A stretch of 64,000 nt of DNA, from positions 3,204,001 through 3,268,000 of the forward strand of contig NZ_PEEX01000001.1 in assembly GCF_002754245.1 (NCBI RefSeq). Direction: 5' to 3'. Below, one piece after another: positions 26,725 to 35,367 of the stretch. A program made the position numbers and the translations under genes. Positions within the stretch are counted from its first letter, which is position 1, and each line of letters starts with the position of its first letter. The DNA comes from Chryseobacterium sp. 52 (GTDB lineage Bacteria; Bacteroidota; Bacteroidia; Flavobacteriales; Weeksellaceae). The notes under the pieces are model-generated. The model was not told where the DNA came from and did no database searches. It was given only the letters and a program-made list of their open reading frames with translations.

Positions 26725-27534
26725 ATGGATTATCAAACTTTCCAGCCTCGTCCGGAACTTTCTCCTTTTATCAAATGCTATTGGACTCTGGAAAGCCCTG
26801 AAGAAGAAATTCCTCAGCAACAAACTATTGTTCCTGACGGTTGTATGGAAATGATCTTTCATTACGGTGATCTTTACAGGCAATATATAGATGGAAAGGC
26901 TGTTACCCAACCCAGAAGCTGTGTTTTTGGACAGCTGACCCAACCGCTTGTTATAGAGCCTACGGGCACCACCGGAATTTTTTCCGTGCGCTTTCAGTAT
27001 GAAGGATTCATTCCGTTTGCTACAATTCCTATTAAAGAAATGGATGATAAAGCGATTTCATTGGAGACATTATTTGGAGAAGACGGAACAGAACTGGAGA
27101 AAAATGTACTGGAATCTAAAACGGCTACAGAAAAAATAAACACCGTTGAAGAGTTTTTACTCAAAAAACTGGATGCGGCTGCTATTGACAGAGTTGTACA
27201 ATCTACTATAGACACTATTCTTACAGCTAATGGTCAGATTTCCATTGGTGAACTTTCCAAACAAACCAATATCAATCGGAGACAGCTGGAAAGAAAATTC
27301 TCTTCTGCTGTCGGGCTCAGTCCTAAACAGCTTTCTAAAACTGTCAGACTACAAGCTACTCTTAAACTTCTGCTCAATAAAGAATATACAACCCTTACTG
27401 AATTAGCCCACGAGTCCGAATACTATGATCAGGCTCATTTCATCAAAGATTTTAAAGAATTTACAGGACTGACACCCAAAGAATTCTATGGTGAAAACCT
27501 GAAAATGTCTTCCTTATTTTATGGAACAAATTAA
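26725..27534 (+). CDS. AraC-family regulator with DUF6597 sensor domain
   Basis: A 269-residue regulator. The N-terminal domain (QTFQPRPELSPFIKCYWTLE, then IVPDGCMEMIFHYGD and VFGQLTQPLVIEPTG) is the DUF6597 module common in Bacteroidota. The C-terminal AraC HTH pair reads ISIGELSKQTNINRRQLERKF and TTLTELAHESEYYDQAHFIK with the close FTGLTPKEFY. It is followed 72 bp later by the DUF6265 gene, its possible target. Confidence 0.88.
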   Translation: MDYQTFQPRPELSPFIKCYWTLESPEEEIPQQQTIVPDGCMEMIFHYGDLYRQYIDGKAVTQPRSCVFGQLTQPLVIEPTGTTGIFSVRFQYEGFIPFATIPIKEMDDKAISLETLFGEDGTELEKNVLESKTATEKINTVEEFLLKKLDAAAIDRVVQSTIDTILTANGQISIGELSKQTNINRRQLERKFSSAVGLSPKQLSKTVRLQATLKLLLNKEYTTLTELAHESEYYDQAHFIKDFKEFTGLTPKEFYGENLKMSSLFYGTN

Positions 27535-27606
27535 TCCTGTCGCATTTTTACAATTTTAGGCTTCAACATATGATGAACTTTGTCTGAATAATAAAATATC
27601 ACGACA

Positions 27607-28080
27607 ATGAAAACAAAACTCATCCTTTTAGCAGCCGGACTGGCTATTGTATCTGCCTGGACTGCAAAGCAAAGCGAAATTAAAAAGCTGGAATGGCTCA
27701 TTGGTACCTGGGAAGCCAAAACGCCCAAAGGCAGTCTCTATGAAACCTGGACCAAGAAAAGCGACACAGAACTTCAGGGAAAAAGCTATTATCTGAAGGA
27801 AAAAGATACCATCATATTTGAATCCGTACGACTTGTAGAAAAAGACAGAAAGTTGCATTATATCGTATCTGTGAAAGGTCAGCATGATGAACAATCTGTT
27901 GATTTTGTATCAACAACACTCTCAAATCCAAATTCACTTGTATTTGAAAACCCACAAAATGATTTCCCTCAAGTCATTACCTACAAGAAAATTCGTAAAG
28001 ATTCTTTGTTCGCGGAAATTTCAGGAATGATGAACGGAAAAAAAGCAAAACAGGCCTTCCCGATGAGAAAAATAAAATAA
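27607..28080 (+). CDS. DUF6265-family exported protein
   Basis: A 157-residue protein with a signal peptide (MKTKLILLAAGLAIVSAW) and the family block LEWLIGTWEAKTPKGSLYET plus FENPQNDFPQVITY. A calycin-like beta-barrel is likely. The function is unknown. Confidence 0.75.
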   Translation: MKTKLILLAAGLAIVSAWTAKQSEIKKLEWLIGTWEAKTPKGSLYETWTKKSDTELQGKSYYLKEKDTIIFESVRLVEKDRKLHYIVSVKGQHDEQSVDFVSTTLSNPNSLVFENPQNDFPQVITYKKIRKDSLFAEISGMMNGKKAKQAFPMRKIK

Positions 28081-28431
28081 ATAAAACTCAAGCTTACTAT
28101 TTAAAATTTCATGAATGTAAAGATAGAGAGTCGGCCACCGGAGGTGGCTGACTAAACGTGCTCTTCATCAGGCAAGTCCACTTGCCCATCTTTGCCACCT
28201 TAAAATATATCCAAATCAACTTTAAAACTTTTGCGTTTATAATAGAATATATCAATTGATTGATCAAATAAATGTTGTAAAATCATCTCCCACATATGGT
28301 GCAGACCATATCCATTATCCTTTAATTCCAATCAAGCTTAATAATAACTAAACACAAAGATTTGTACGTCTGTTCAATCTGCAGGAGACAAAAGAATAAA
28401 ATAATTATCAGGTTTTAGACTAAAAAGTAAC
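28081..28431. other. Gene-free region with two tandem hairpins and an intergenic repeat
   Basis: It holds a hairpin at 28129-28153 (AGTCGGCCACC / GGTGGCTGACT, loop GGA) and a second at 28171-28186 (GGCAAGT / ACTTGCC). GCCACCT at 28194-28200 can alternatively pair with AGGTGGC at 28142-28148, so two mutually exclusive folds exist. An ACACAAAGATTTGTacgTCT-type genus repeat runs around 28350-28394. Confidence 0.5.
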
Positions 28432-28659
28432 CTAATCCATTTCTATTTTACTTAAAACAATCTGATTCTTGCATACCGTCACCGCTACTCTGTCGCCTGC
28501 CTCAAAACCACATTCCTGAACCCATTTCCCGGCAATTCTGATTTCCGGAAAGAAAACATGCCGTCGGAAAGACCTTACAAAAGACTTATGGGAAACCGTA
28601 AGGTTCCGGTTACGAAACAGTTTATATTTGTCTCTTAGACTGATCTTCTTTTTCATCAT
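28432..28659 (-). CDS. SymE-like type I toxin-antitoxin toxin
   Basis: A 75-residue basic protein. The C-terminal half PEIRIAGKWVQECGFEAGDR plus VAVTVCKNQIVLSKIE is the SymE swapped-hairpin AbrB-like signature. The N-terminal half is rich in Arg/Lys. SymE proteins are described as RNA- or DNA-condensing toxins controlled by an antisense RNA; no antisense gene can be proven here. It lies at the edge of the defence island. Confidence 0.78.
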   Translation of the reverse strand: MMKKKISLRDKYKLFRNRNLTVSHKSFVRSFRRHVFFPEIRIAGKWVQECGFEAGDRVAVTVCKNQIVLSKIEMD

Positions 28660-28807
28660 TTGTTATTTTTATACAAACTAAAGAATACCGGAACTTGTAT
28701 TCCAGTTTCTAAAAGGATATTTTATGCAGAATAAGAGATATTTTAGAATTTAATTTATTTTAAACCGGGGCTTTATTTTTCTGTCTTAAAACTTTATATT
28801 TGTTATT

Positions 28808-29227
28808 ATGATTGACACAGATATGCAAAATAAAAAAATACATCAGGGCCGAAATATCAAGCGTTTCCGTGAAATGTTGGGCATCAAACAGGAAGCACTG
28901 GCTTCTGAACTGGGTGACGAATGGAACCAGAAGAAAATCTCTCTTTTAGAACAAAAAGAAACTGTAGAATCTGATATTTTAGCACAGGTAGCCAAAATTC
29001 TTAAAGTTCCTGCGGAAGCTATTGAAAATTTTGATGAAGAGCAGGCGGTGAATGTTATTGCCAGTACTTTCAATGATAATGCAGCTGTTATTAATAATTA
29101 TCCTACTTTTCATCCAGTGGATAAGATTCTTCAACTCCATGAAGAGAAGATTGCGCTTTATGAGAGAATGTTGAAGGAAAAGGATGAGATGATGGAAAGA
29201 CTGGAAAAATTATTAGAAAAAAAATAA
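28808..29227 (+). CDS. XRE-family HTH protein with coiled-coil tail
   Basis: A 139-residue protein (an ATG at 28823 would shorten it by five residues). The HTH is at ~12-70 (NIKRFREMLGIKQEALASEL, KISLLEQKETVESD). The middle is Asn/Val-rich and the tail is a charged coiled coil (LHEEKIALYERMLKEKDEMM). It ends 13 bp before vsr. This type is common in Chryseobacterium beside transferred genes and may regulate the island or just be its neighbour. Confidence 0.78.
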   Translation: MIDTDMQNKKIHQGRNIKRFREMLGIKQEALASELGDEWNQKKISLLEQKETVESDILAQVAKILKVPAEAIENFDEEQAVNVIASTFNDNAAVINNYPTFHPVDKILQLHEEKIALYERMLKEKDEMMERLEKLLEKK

Positions 29228-29240
29228 AGCATTAACGAAA

Positions 29241-29663
29241 ATGGCAGACGTTCACAACAAGGAAGTCAGAAGCTACAACATGAGCAAAATAAAAGGTAAG
29301 GATACCAAACCTGAAATGCTTGTACGTAAATTTCTTTTTGCTAATGGATTTCGTTATCGCCTGCATGATAAAAAATTACCTGGTAAACCGGACATTGTTC
29401 TGCCAAAATATAAAACAATAATATTGGTACATGGCTGTTTCTGGCATGGACATGAGGGATGTAAGTACTACGTAATTCCAAAAACAAGAACAGAATGGTG
29501 GTTGAATAAAATAAATCATAACATTGAAAATGATCGTAAAGCAAATATTACATTACAAAATGAAGGCTGGAAAGTATTAACAATCTGGGAATGTGATTTA
29601 AAAAGTAATAAAAGAGAACAAACACTTTCAGAATTATTAAAAACAATAAAAGGTGATAAATAA
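29241..29663 (+). CDS. vsr: Very-short-patch repair endonuclease (Vsr)
   Basis: A 140-residue endonuclease that nicks beside T:G mismatches arising from deamination of 5-methylcytosine. Family landmarks: EVRSYNMSKIKGKDTKPEML at the N-terminus, GKPDIVLPKYKTIILVHGCF containing the metal-binding Asp, WHGHEGCKYYVIPKTRTEWW with Zn-type His/Cys ligands, then KINHNIENDRKANITLQNEG and TIWECDLK. It precedes a cytosine methyltransferase, the usual Vsr partner. Confidence 0.92.
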   Translation: MADVHNKEVRSYNMSKIKGKDTKPEMLVRKFLFANGFRYRLHDKKLPGKPDIVLPKYKTIILVHGCFWHGHEGCKYYVIPKTRTEWWLNKINHNIENDRKANITLQNEGWKVLTIWECDLKSNKREQTLSELLKTIKGDK

Positions 29664-29664
29664 T

Positions 29665-29697
29665 TGTGACTTAAAATACGTTGTCTTATAAGTCACA
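29665..29697 (+). promoter_or_regulatory. Inverted repeat upstream of controller-like XRE gene (candidate C-box)
   Basis: TGTGACTTA (29665-29673) and TAAGTCACA (29689-29697) form a perfect 9-bp inverted repeat with a 15-nt spacer, 19 bp before the GTG start of the small XRE gene. This position and symmetry fit a restriction-modification controller operator. Confidence 0.6.
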
Positions 29698-29715
29698 TAT
29701 TAGTATGTTAGTACC

Positions 29716-29943
29716 GTGGATAATATTAAACAAAAAATCGGAGAACGAATTAAAGAAATAAGAGTTGAAAAAAAACTCTCGCAGGAAGCCGTTGCGCTTA
29801 ATTCAGGTATAGAACGCTCTTTCATGACACATATTGAAAATGGCAGAAGAAATGTTTCTGTAGAAACTCTTGAAAAAGTTCTTACAGGCCTTGAAATCTC
29901 ATTTTCTGATTTTTTTAATTCTAATTTTTTTAAAAATGCCTGA
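29716..29943 (+). CDS. Small XRE/controller-type regulator
   Basis: A 75-residue HTH protein of C-protein size. It starts at a GTG (MDNIKQKIGERIKEIRVEKK). The HTH reads KLSQEAVALNSGIERSFMTH, then IENGRRNVSVETLEKVLTGL; the FMTHIENGRRNxSVETLE pattern is that of C.proteins and phage-type XRE repressors. Its stop overlaps the methyltransferase start by 8 nt (ATGccTGA). It probably sets the timing of the downstream operon through the operator at 29665. Confidence 0.85.
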   Translation: MDNIKQKIGERIKEIRVEKKLSQEAVALNSGIERSFMTHIENGRRNVSVETLEKVLTGLEISFSDFFNSNFFKNA

Positions 29944-31192
29944 TAAATTTAAATATATTGATCTTTTTGCCGGTGCAGGTGGACTATCGGAAGGTTTTGT
30001 AAGAGCCGGATATGAGCCAGTAGCCCACGTTGAAATGGATAAAGCGGCATGTTATACATTAAAAACACGTGTTGCTTATCATTACCTAAAATCTGAAAAT
30101 AGATTTGAAGAATACGTATCATATCTAAAAGGAGAAATTTCCAGAGACGTACTTTATAGTAAAGTGCCTGAAGAATTGCTCGACACTGTTATCAATCTGC
30201 CTATTGGAGATGATCATAATATAACTATTCATAATGAAATAGAAAAACAATTAAAAGGAAAAACTGTAGACCTTATCATTGGAGGGCCGCCATGCCAGGC
30301 ATATTCACTTGCAGGCCGTTCAAGATCATCTAACGGGATGAGAGGAGATAAAAGAAATTACCTTTATGTTCAATATGCCGGGTATTTAGAGAAATACCAG
30401 CCAAGATTATTTGTATTTGAAAATGTTTACGGTTTATTATCTGCAGGCAATGGTATATATCTGGAAAATATGAAAAAACTCTTTTTGAAAAAGGGTTATA
30501 ATATGAAAATCTTTAAAATTGAAGCTAATAACTTCGGTGTTCTGCAAAACAGAAAGAGAATTATCATTATTGGCTGGAAAACCGATCAAAACTTTGAAAT
30601 CCCTGATCTTGAATTAATCAGGTTAATATCCGGAGATAATGTTTCATCCGTTTTAAATGATTTACCTGAAGTACAGGCCGGAGAATTGACAAGTCAATTC
30701 ATAAAATACAAAACAAAAACAAATAACTATCTTACTGAAAGTACAATCCGTAATGGAATCGATATCCTTACACAACATCAAGCCAGACCCCATACAGCTC
30801 AGGATAAGGAAATCTATCGCATAGCTGTACAAAAATGGAATAAAAAAAAAGAAAGATTAAATTATAATGACCTTCCGGAAAGATTAAAGACACATAAAAA
30901 CCGTAAATCTTTTTTTGACCGTTTTAAAATAGTAGCATCAGATCAACCTTTTTCACAAACAGTTGTTGCTCACATTGCAAAAGACGGACATTATTATATA
31001 CATCCGGATATTAAACAAAACCGTTCTCTTACTGTGAGGGAAGCAGCACGCTTACAGTCTTTTCCTGATGATTACTTTTTTGAAGGTATCAAAGATGGTA
31101 AAGCAAGAACACCAGCATTTAAACAAATTGGTAATGCAGTACCACCATTGATGGCGTATGGAATTGCAAAAAAAATAAGAGAACAATTATGA
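29936..31192 (+). CDS. DNA (cytosine-5-)-methyltransferase
   Basis: A protein of 418 residues from the ATG at 29936; a longer frame upstream would be a hydrophobic run inside the XRE gene. C5-methyltransferase motifs in order: I FAGAGGLSEGF, IV GGPPCQAYSLAG with catalytic Cys120, VI FENVYGLL, VIII QNRKRIIIIGW, target-recognition region ~residues 225-310, IX SLTVREAARLQSFPDDY, X QIGNAVPPLMAYGIA. The recognition sequence cannot be read from the protein. It overlaps the next gene by ATGA. With Vsr and a controller protein this is the M component of a type II-like locus, but no classical endonuclease is beside it. Confidence 0.95.
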   Translation: MPDKFKYIDLFAGAGGLSEGFVRAGYEPVAHVEMDKAACYTLKTRVAYHYLKSENRFEEYVSYLKGEISRDVLYSKVPEELLDTVINLPIGDDHNITIHNEIEKQLKGKTVDLIIGGPPCQAYSLAGRSRSSNGMRGDKRNYLYVQYAGYLEKYQPRLFVFENVYGLLSAGNGIYLENMKKLFLKKGYNMKIFKIEANNFGVLQNRKRIIIIGWKTDQNFEIPDLELIRLISGDNVSSVLNDLPEVQAGELTSQFIKYKTKTNNYLTESTIRNGIDILTQHQARPHTAQDKEIYRIAVQKWNKKKERLNYNDLPERLKTHKNRKSFFDRFKIVASDQPFSQTVVAHIAKDGHYYIHPDIKQNRSLTVREAARLQSFPDDYFFEGIKDGKARTPAFKQIGNAVPPLMAYGIAKKIREQL

Positions 31193-33648
31193 CAAATATG
31201 GGGAAAAATACAATTGAATTATTCGAGTATAAAGTTCAGAAAAATTCGGTATTTAAATTGGATTTGCAAGAAATAATGGATGAAATTCCTACGATAATCC
31301 ATATGCCCGATTATGGACAAATTAATTTGGATGCATATAATCTGTATTATTCTCCAGATCCCTCTTTTATAGGAACCGAAGAAATAATAATTCAGGGGAA
31401 TAATAGAAAATTTAAAATAAGATTTGACGTTGTATCTACATTTAAACCCAAAGCACATATTCTCATTTTATTAGGAGAGGAACTAATAAAAAGTAGTGTA
31501 ATGGCTATTTATGAACTCATTAAAAACAGTTATGATGCAGATTCAAAAGGTGTATTGGTTAAATTCAACGATATTGAAGATATAGAAAAAGCCACAATAA
31601 CAATTACTGATTCAGGAACAGGTATAACAAAAGAAGTTCTTGAGAATGTTTGGTTCGAGCCAGGAACAGACTTTAGAAAACCAATTGGTACAGATGGGAT
31701 CAGAAAAATTAAAAGAAGTCCAATGTTCTGGAGAATTCCAATGGGTGAAAAAGGTGTGGGAAGATTTGCTGTTCATAAATTAGGACATACAATAAACTTA
31801 GTAAGCAGACCTGCAAAAGTAAACTTGGATGAACATGGCAAAGCTATTTCAGTAAATATATTAGATTATGAAGTGTGTGTTGAAATAGATTGGCGTAAAT
31901 TTTCTCAAGGTAAATATCTAGAAGATGTAAAAATAAATTGGAGTGTAAAAACTAATCCTGATCATTTTCTATTTAAAAACTCTCATGGAACTAAAATTAC
32001 TATTGGAAATCTTAAGGAGCCTTGGACTAGAGGAATGGCTAGACAGTTAAAAAGACATACTATGTCAATGCTCTCTCCTAAAAATGACTTAAATAAATTT
32101 AATATTAACTTAGATTTTGGAAATTGGTGGTTAAATGATTTTCCTAATATTAATGAGGTACTTGAATCAGCGCCATATAAATTAATTGCTTTAGTAGACG
32201 AAAATTTTGAACTAACCTTTGAATATAAGTTTAATTTGAAAAATAATATTAAAATTGGAAGTCGTAATATTTCTTCAAAAAGCAATGATCTACAAAGTAA
32301 ACAAAAATATCAATGGAATATCAAAGGAACTTTAAGACCATATTATAAAGAATTCTTGCTAGAAAAAGAATATAATAAAGAGGAAATGGAGAAATTACTT
32401 TTCCAATATGATTCTGATTCTTTTAAAATTCCATTCGGTTCCTTAATGATTGAGTTATATTCATATGATCTAGATTCTCTATCACTTAGAGATTATACTA
32501 CTTCACCCTCATTTATTAAAAATACACTTAAAGATCATTCTGGAATAAAAGTATTCAAACAAGATTTGAGAATTTTTGACTATGGAGATCCAGGTAATGA
32601 TTGGTTAGGATTAGATATTAAACGAGTAAATAATAAAACTTGGTTTTCTAATAATCAAAATATAGGTTATATATATTTAGATGATGAAACATCTAGCTCA
32701 CTTATTGAAAAGACTAATAGAGAAGGCTTTATCAACAATGATTCATATGATTTTTTTATAATTTTACTTGAGTTTGTATTGGATGAATTTAGATCTGAAC
32801 GTCTTTCTGATAGAGAAAAGTGGTTAAAATTTAACAAAAAAGGATCTGATAATTCCTTAGAACAACAATTTAGTAATTTTAAGGAAATTGTAAATAATAC
32901 TGACTTTACTAATGAAGAAAAAAAATTACAAATATTATTAGAAGCTGAAAAAATTGAAGAAAGATATACTAAAGACAAAGAAACACTTTTAATTCCTGCT
33001 GGAGTTGGAATGACAGCTTCATTTGCAATGCATGAAATTGAAAAATTAGTTCCAAGAATGGAAGAATCTGTAATGGAGACTCCAATAAATACTGCTACAA
33101 TTAAAAGTCAAGTATTTGAACTCAAAGATTACGTAGAAGGTATTCTATCAGTTGTTAAAAGAGGAGGTGATAAATTAATATCATTAAAAGATAGTATAGA
33201 GCAAGCGATCAAAAACTATTCAATTAGACTAGAAAATTATAAAATAACTATTAGTTTGGATTATGATGCCAACAATGAAAACATTAAATGTGACAAAAGA
33301 CTTTTAGTTACGATTTTAATGAATCTTATTGACAATAGCATATATTGGCTTGATACTGTTTACAAAGTGGACAAAGGTATATTTATTAAAACGGAGAGCA
33401 CTGAGAAAGGTATTTCAATACTTTTTGTAGATAATGGTCCTGGGTTTAAAGATAATATTGAAGATATTGTGAGACCGTTTTTTACTCGCAAAGAAGGAGG
33501 AATTGGAATAGGGATGTATCTTATTGATACTGTAATGATGAATTATGGTAAATTGAATATTATTAGTGATACTGATGTTTTAAAGGATAAAAATGTTCCT
33601 GATCAATATAGAGGAGCCGCAGTTGAATTAATTTTTAACAAATTTTAA
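31189..33648 (+). CDS. Dual GHKL ATPase: MORC/Hsp90-like N-terminus, histidine-kinase C-terminus
   Basis: An 819-residue protein. Residues ~1-90 are an all-beta prefix. The first GHKL domain has N-box ELIKNSYDAD (109-118), G1 DSGTGI (141-146) and G2 GEKGVGRF (186-193), as in MutL/Hsp90/MORC ATPases. A ~350-residue middle region follows. The C-terminal part has an H-box-like AMHEIEKLV (His615) and a second GHKL domain: N-box NLIDNSIYW (~713-721), G1 DNGPGF (748-753), G2 GGIGIGMYL (770-778), which is a sensor histidine kinase core. MORC-like ATPases tied to cytosine methyltransferases and Vsr are known from restriction systems. The frame is very AT-rich, unlike the core genome. The start overlaps dcm by 4 bp. 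Confidence 0.85.
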   Translation: MTNMGKNTIELFEYKVQKNSVFKLDLQEIMDEIPTIIHMPDYGQINLDAYNLYYSPDPSFIGTEEIIIQGNNRKFKIRFDVVSTFKPKAHILILLGEELIKSSVMAIYELIKNSYDADSKGVLVKFNDIEDIEKATITITDSGTGITKEVLENVWFEPGTDFRKPIGTDGIRKIKRSPMFWRIPMGEKGVGRFAVHKLGHTINLVSRPAKVNLDEHGKAISVNILDYEVCVEIDWRKFSQGKYLEDVKINWSVKTNPDHFLFKNSHGTKITIGNLKEPWTRGMARQLKRHTMSMLSPKNDLNKFNINLDFGNWWLNDFPNINEVLESAPYKLIALVDENFELTFEYKFNLKNNIKIGSRNISSKSNDLQSKQKYQWNIKGTLRPYYKEFLLEKEYNKEEMEKLLFQYDSDSFKIPFGSLMIELYSYDLDSLSLRDYTTSPSFIKNTLKDHSGIKVFKQDLRIFDYGDPGNDWLGLDIKRVNNKTWFSNNQNIGYIYLDDETSSSLIEKTNREGFINNDSYDFFIILLEFVLDEFRSERLSDREKWLKFNKKGSDNSLEQQFSNFKEIVNNTDFTNEEKKLQILLEAEKIEERYTKDKETLLIPAGVGMTASFAMHEIEKLVPRMEESVMETPINTATIKSQVFELKDYVEGILSVVKRGGDKLISLKDSIEQAIKNYSIRLENYKITISLDYDANNENIKCDKRLLVTILMNLIDNSIYWLDTVYKVDKGIFIKTESTEKGISILFVDNGPGFKDNIEDIVRPFFTRKEGGIGIGMYLIDTVMMNYGKLNIISDTDVLKDKNVPDQYRGAAVELIFNKF

Positions 33649-33649
33649 T

Positions 33650-34396
33650 ATGGAACTTATTAAAGAATTGTCTGGAACTGATGTAGTAATCTTTGATGAT
33701 ACTGAAAGAGAAGTAGAAACATTACATCAAACATTATTAGATAAAGGAATTAAAGCAGAATTCATTAAAGTTGATCTCGCAGAAATGCCAGAACATGATC
33801 TCATAAATTCAATAAAATTAATATTTTTAGATTTAAATTATCATAATGGATTTGGTTCTGACTTTGATCCATATTTTTGCGCTAATCTTGTCGCTAAAGT
33901 TGTACCTAAGGATAAGCAGTATTTTCTAGTAGTTTGGAGTAAAGATATTGATAAAACGGAGTCTGTTATTGAGATATTAAAAGATTATAATATAGCTCCT
34001 GTTAAATATGTTAGTAAACTTAAAGAGCAATATCGGATAGCTCATACAACATATGATATCGAAACTCTATTAAATGATATAGATAATGAATTTCAACAAA
34101 ATATTCAGATCGATGAATTTTATGGTGAAATTATTGAAACAGATAAGAATTCAGTTTTAATAAATTGTTTACTTGATAAAGAAAAAGGCTATTATCAAAT
34201 AAGAAAATTTGATCTAATACCTTTTATTGACTACATTGACTTAGAAGTGGGAAGTATAATTTTAATAAGATCCACAACTAGGCCCGGTAGCAGACTATTT
34301 GAGTTTTTTAATGAATCTGATGATAAAAAAGAGTTGTTTGAGAAGCCTGATTATTTTGAAGGATTAGAGAATACAAAATTTTTCACTGAAAAATAA
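33650..34396 (+). CDS. Receiver-like protein (partner of the dual GHKL kinase)
   Basis: A 248-residue protein starting 1 bp after the kinase stop. Residues ~1-130 look like a response-regulator receiver: acidic pair Asp16-Asp17 in VVIFDDTE, phospho-acceptor Asp61 in IKLIFLDLNY, Ser in VVWSKD and Lys in PVKYVSKL. The C-terminal ~110 residues form a beta-rich domain (SVLINCLLDKEKGYYQIRKF) that is not a known DNA-binding output. I infer that it is phosphorylated by the kinase half of the gene product before it and acts through protein contacts. Confidence 0.65.
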   Translation: MELIKELSGTDVVIFDDTEREVETLHQTLLDKGIKAEFIKVDLAEMPEHDLINSIKLIFLDLNYHNGFGSDFDPYFCANLVAKVVPKDKQYFLVVWSKDIDKTESVIEILKDYNIAPVKYVSKLKEQYRIAHTTYDIETLLNDIDNEFQQNIQIDEFYGEIIETDKNSVLINCLLDKEKGYYQIRKFDLIPFIDYIDLEVGSIILIRSTTRPGSRLFEFFNESDDKKELFEKPDYFEGLENTKFFTEK

Positions 34397-34407
34397 TTCC
34401 GAAATTT

Positions 34408-35367
34408 ATGAAAATAACATTTAAAGATGTTGGACAAGGGGATTCAATTATAATCGAATGGAGTGATAATGGAGTAAATAGAATCGGAATAATTGATTGT
34501 AATAAAAAAGGCGGCACTAATCCAGTAGTTGAACATATTCAACAGTTACAGTGTTCTGAAATAGAATTTATTATATTATCTCATCCTCATTCAGATCATT
34601 ATTCCGGGTTCTTGGAACTATTTTATTACTTAGAGAATAATAACATATGTATTAATCATTTTGGTCATTCATTTAGTACAATAAGTGTTGAATATTGGAA
34701 ATGGTTTGAAGTGACCTCTTCAGAATCAAAAAATTTATCAGAAATAATTCACAAAGCTAATCAATTAAGAGCTTTAGGAATTCTAAAAAAATTCTTTCTG
34801 GTTACCGAACATGTAAAATTACCTATAAACGGTATTGAAATTTCAACATTATCACCCTCACATGCTGAATTAGAAATTTATCAAAATCAAGTTAAATTTG
34901 ATGCTATTGTTAATAAAAAGCAAGCAAGTAAAGCTGCAAACTATTTATCATCACTTTTTTACATAAAAAAAGGAGATTCTACAGTTTTACTAACATCAGA
35001 TGTTGAAAAAAACACATTTGACAGAATTCATAATGACGGAAGTCTAAATGATCACTTATTCTGTTTATGTCAAGCTCCCCATCATGGATCTTATAATAAT
35101 TATCATGATATTTTTTGGGATAATTTAAAAACTATTGACGTAAAGAATGTTGTCTTTTCATCCGGAATCAATGAAAAATATAAACACCCTCACTTAATTA
35201 CAGTTAATTCGTTTGTTAATAATGGTTATGGAATAAATCCCACCAATCTTGTATATGGAATTCAAGAGTTTCTTGATGAAATAGATAGTAAAACACTTAT
35301 TCTTGATAGTATTAGTGAAATTGATGAGGAATCGATTACTGGAGGAGACAAGGTTTTTACATTTTAA
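34408..35367 (+). CDS. ComEC-like metallo-beta-lactamase-fold hydrolase
   Basis: A 319-residue MBL protein. The first strand is FKDVGQGDSIIIEW (the ComEC/Rec2 VGQGDS motif). The metal site is SHPHSDH (His59-x-His61-x-Asp63-His64), then TSDVEK, APHHGSYNN and SSGINEKYKHPH provide later ligands. In stand-alone form, ComEC-type MBLs are proposed nucleases or phosphodiesterases. It closes the operon 11 bp after the receiver gene and is the best candidate effector of this island. Confidence 0.85.
   Translation: MKITFKDVGQGDSIIIEWSDNGVNRIGIIDCNKKGGTNPVVEHIQQLQCSEIEFIILSHPHSDHYSGFLELFYYLENNNICINHFGHSFSTISVEYWKWFEVTSSESKNLSEIIHKANQLRALGILKKFFLVTEHVKLPINGIEISTLSPSHAELEIYQNQVKFDAIVNKKQASKAANYLSSLFYIKKGDSTVLLTSDVEKNTFDRIHNDGSLNDHLFCLCQAPHHGSYNNYHDIFWDNLKTIDVKNVVFSSGINEKYKHPHLITVNSFVNNGYGINPTNLVYGIQEFLDEIDSKTLILDSISEIDEESITGGDKVFTF

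Noticed and set aside
34408..35367. Calling the MBL protein the restriction endonuclease of the locus
   Set aside because: The fold supports a hydrolase, but ComEC-type MBL proteins are not sequence-specific restriction enzymes; only an effector role can be suggested.
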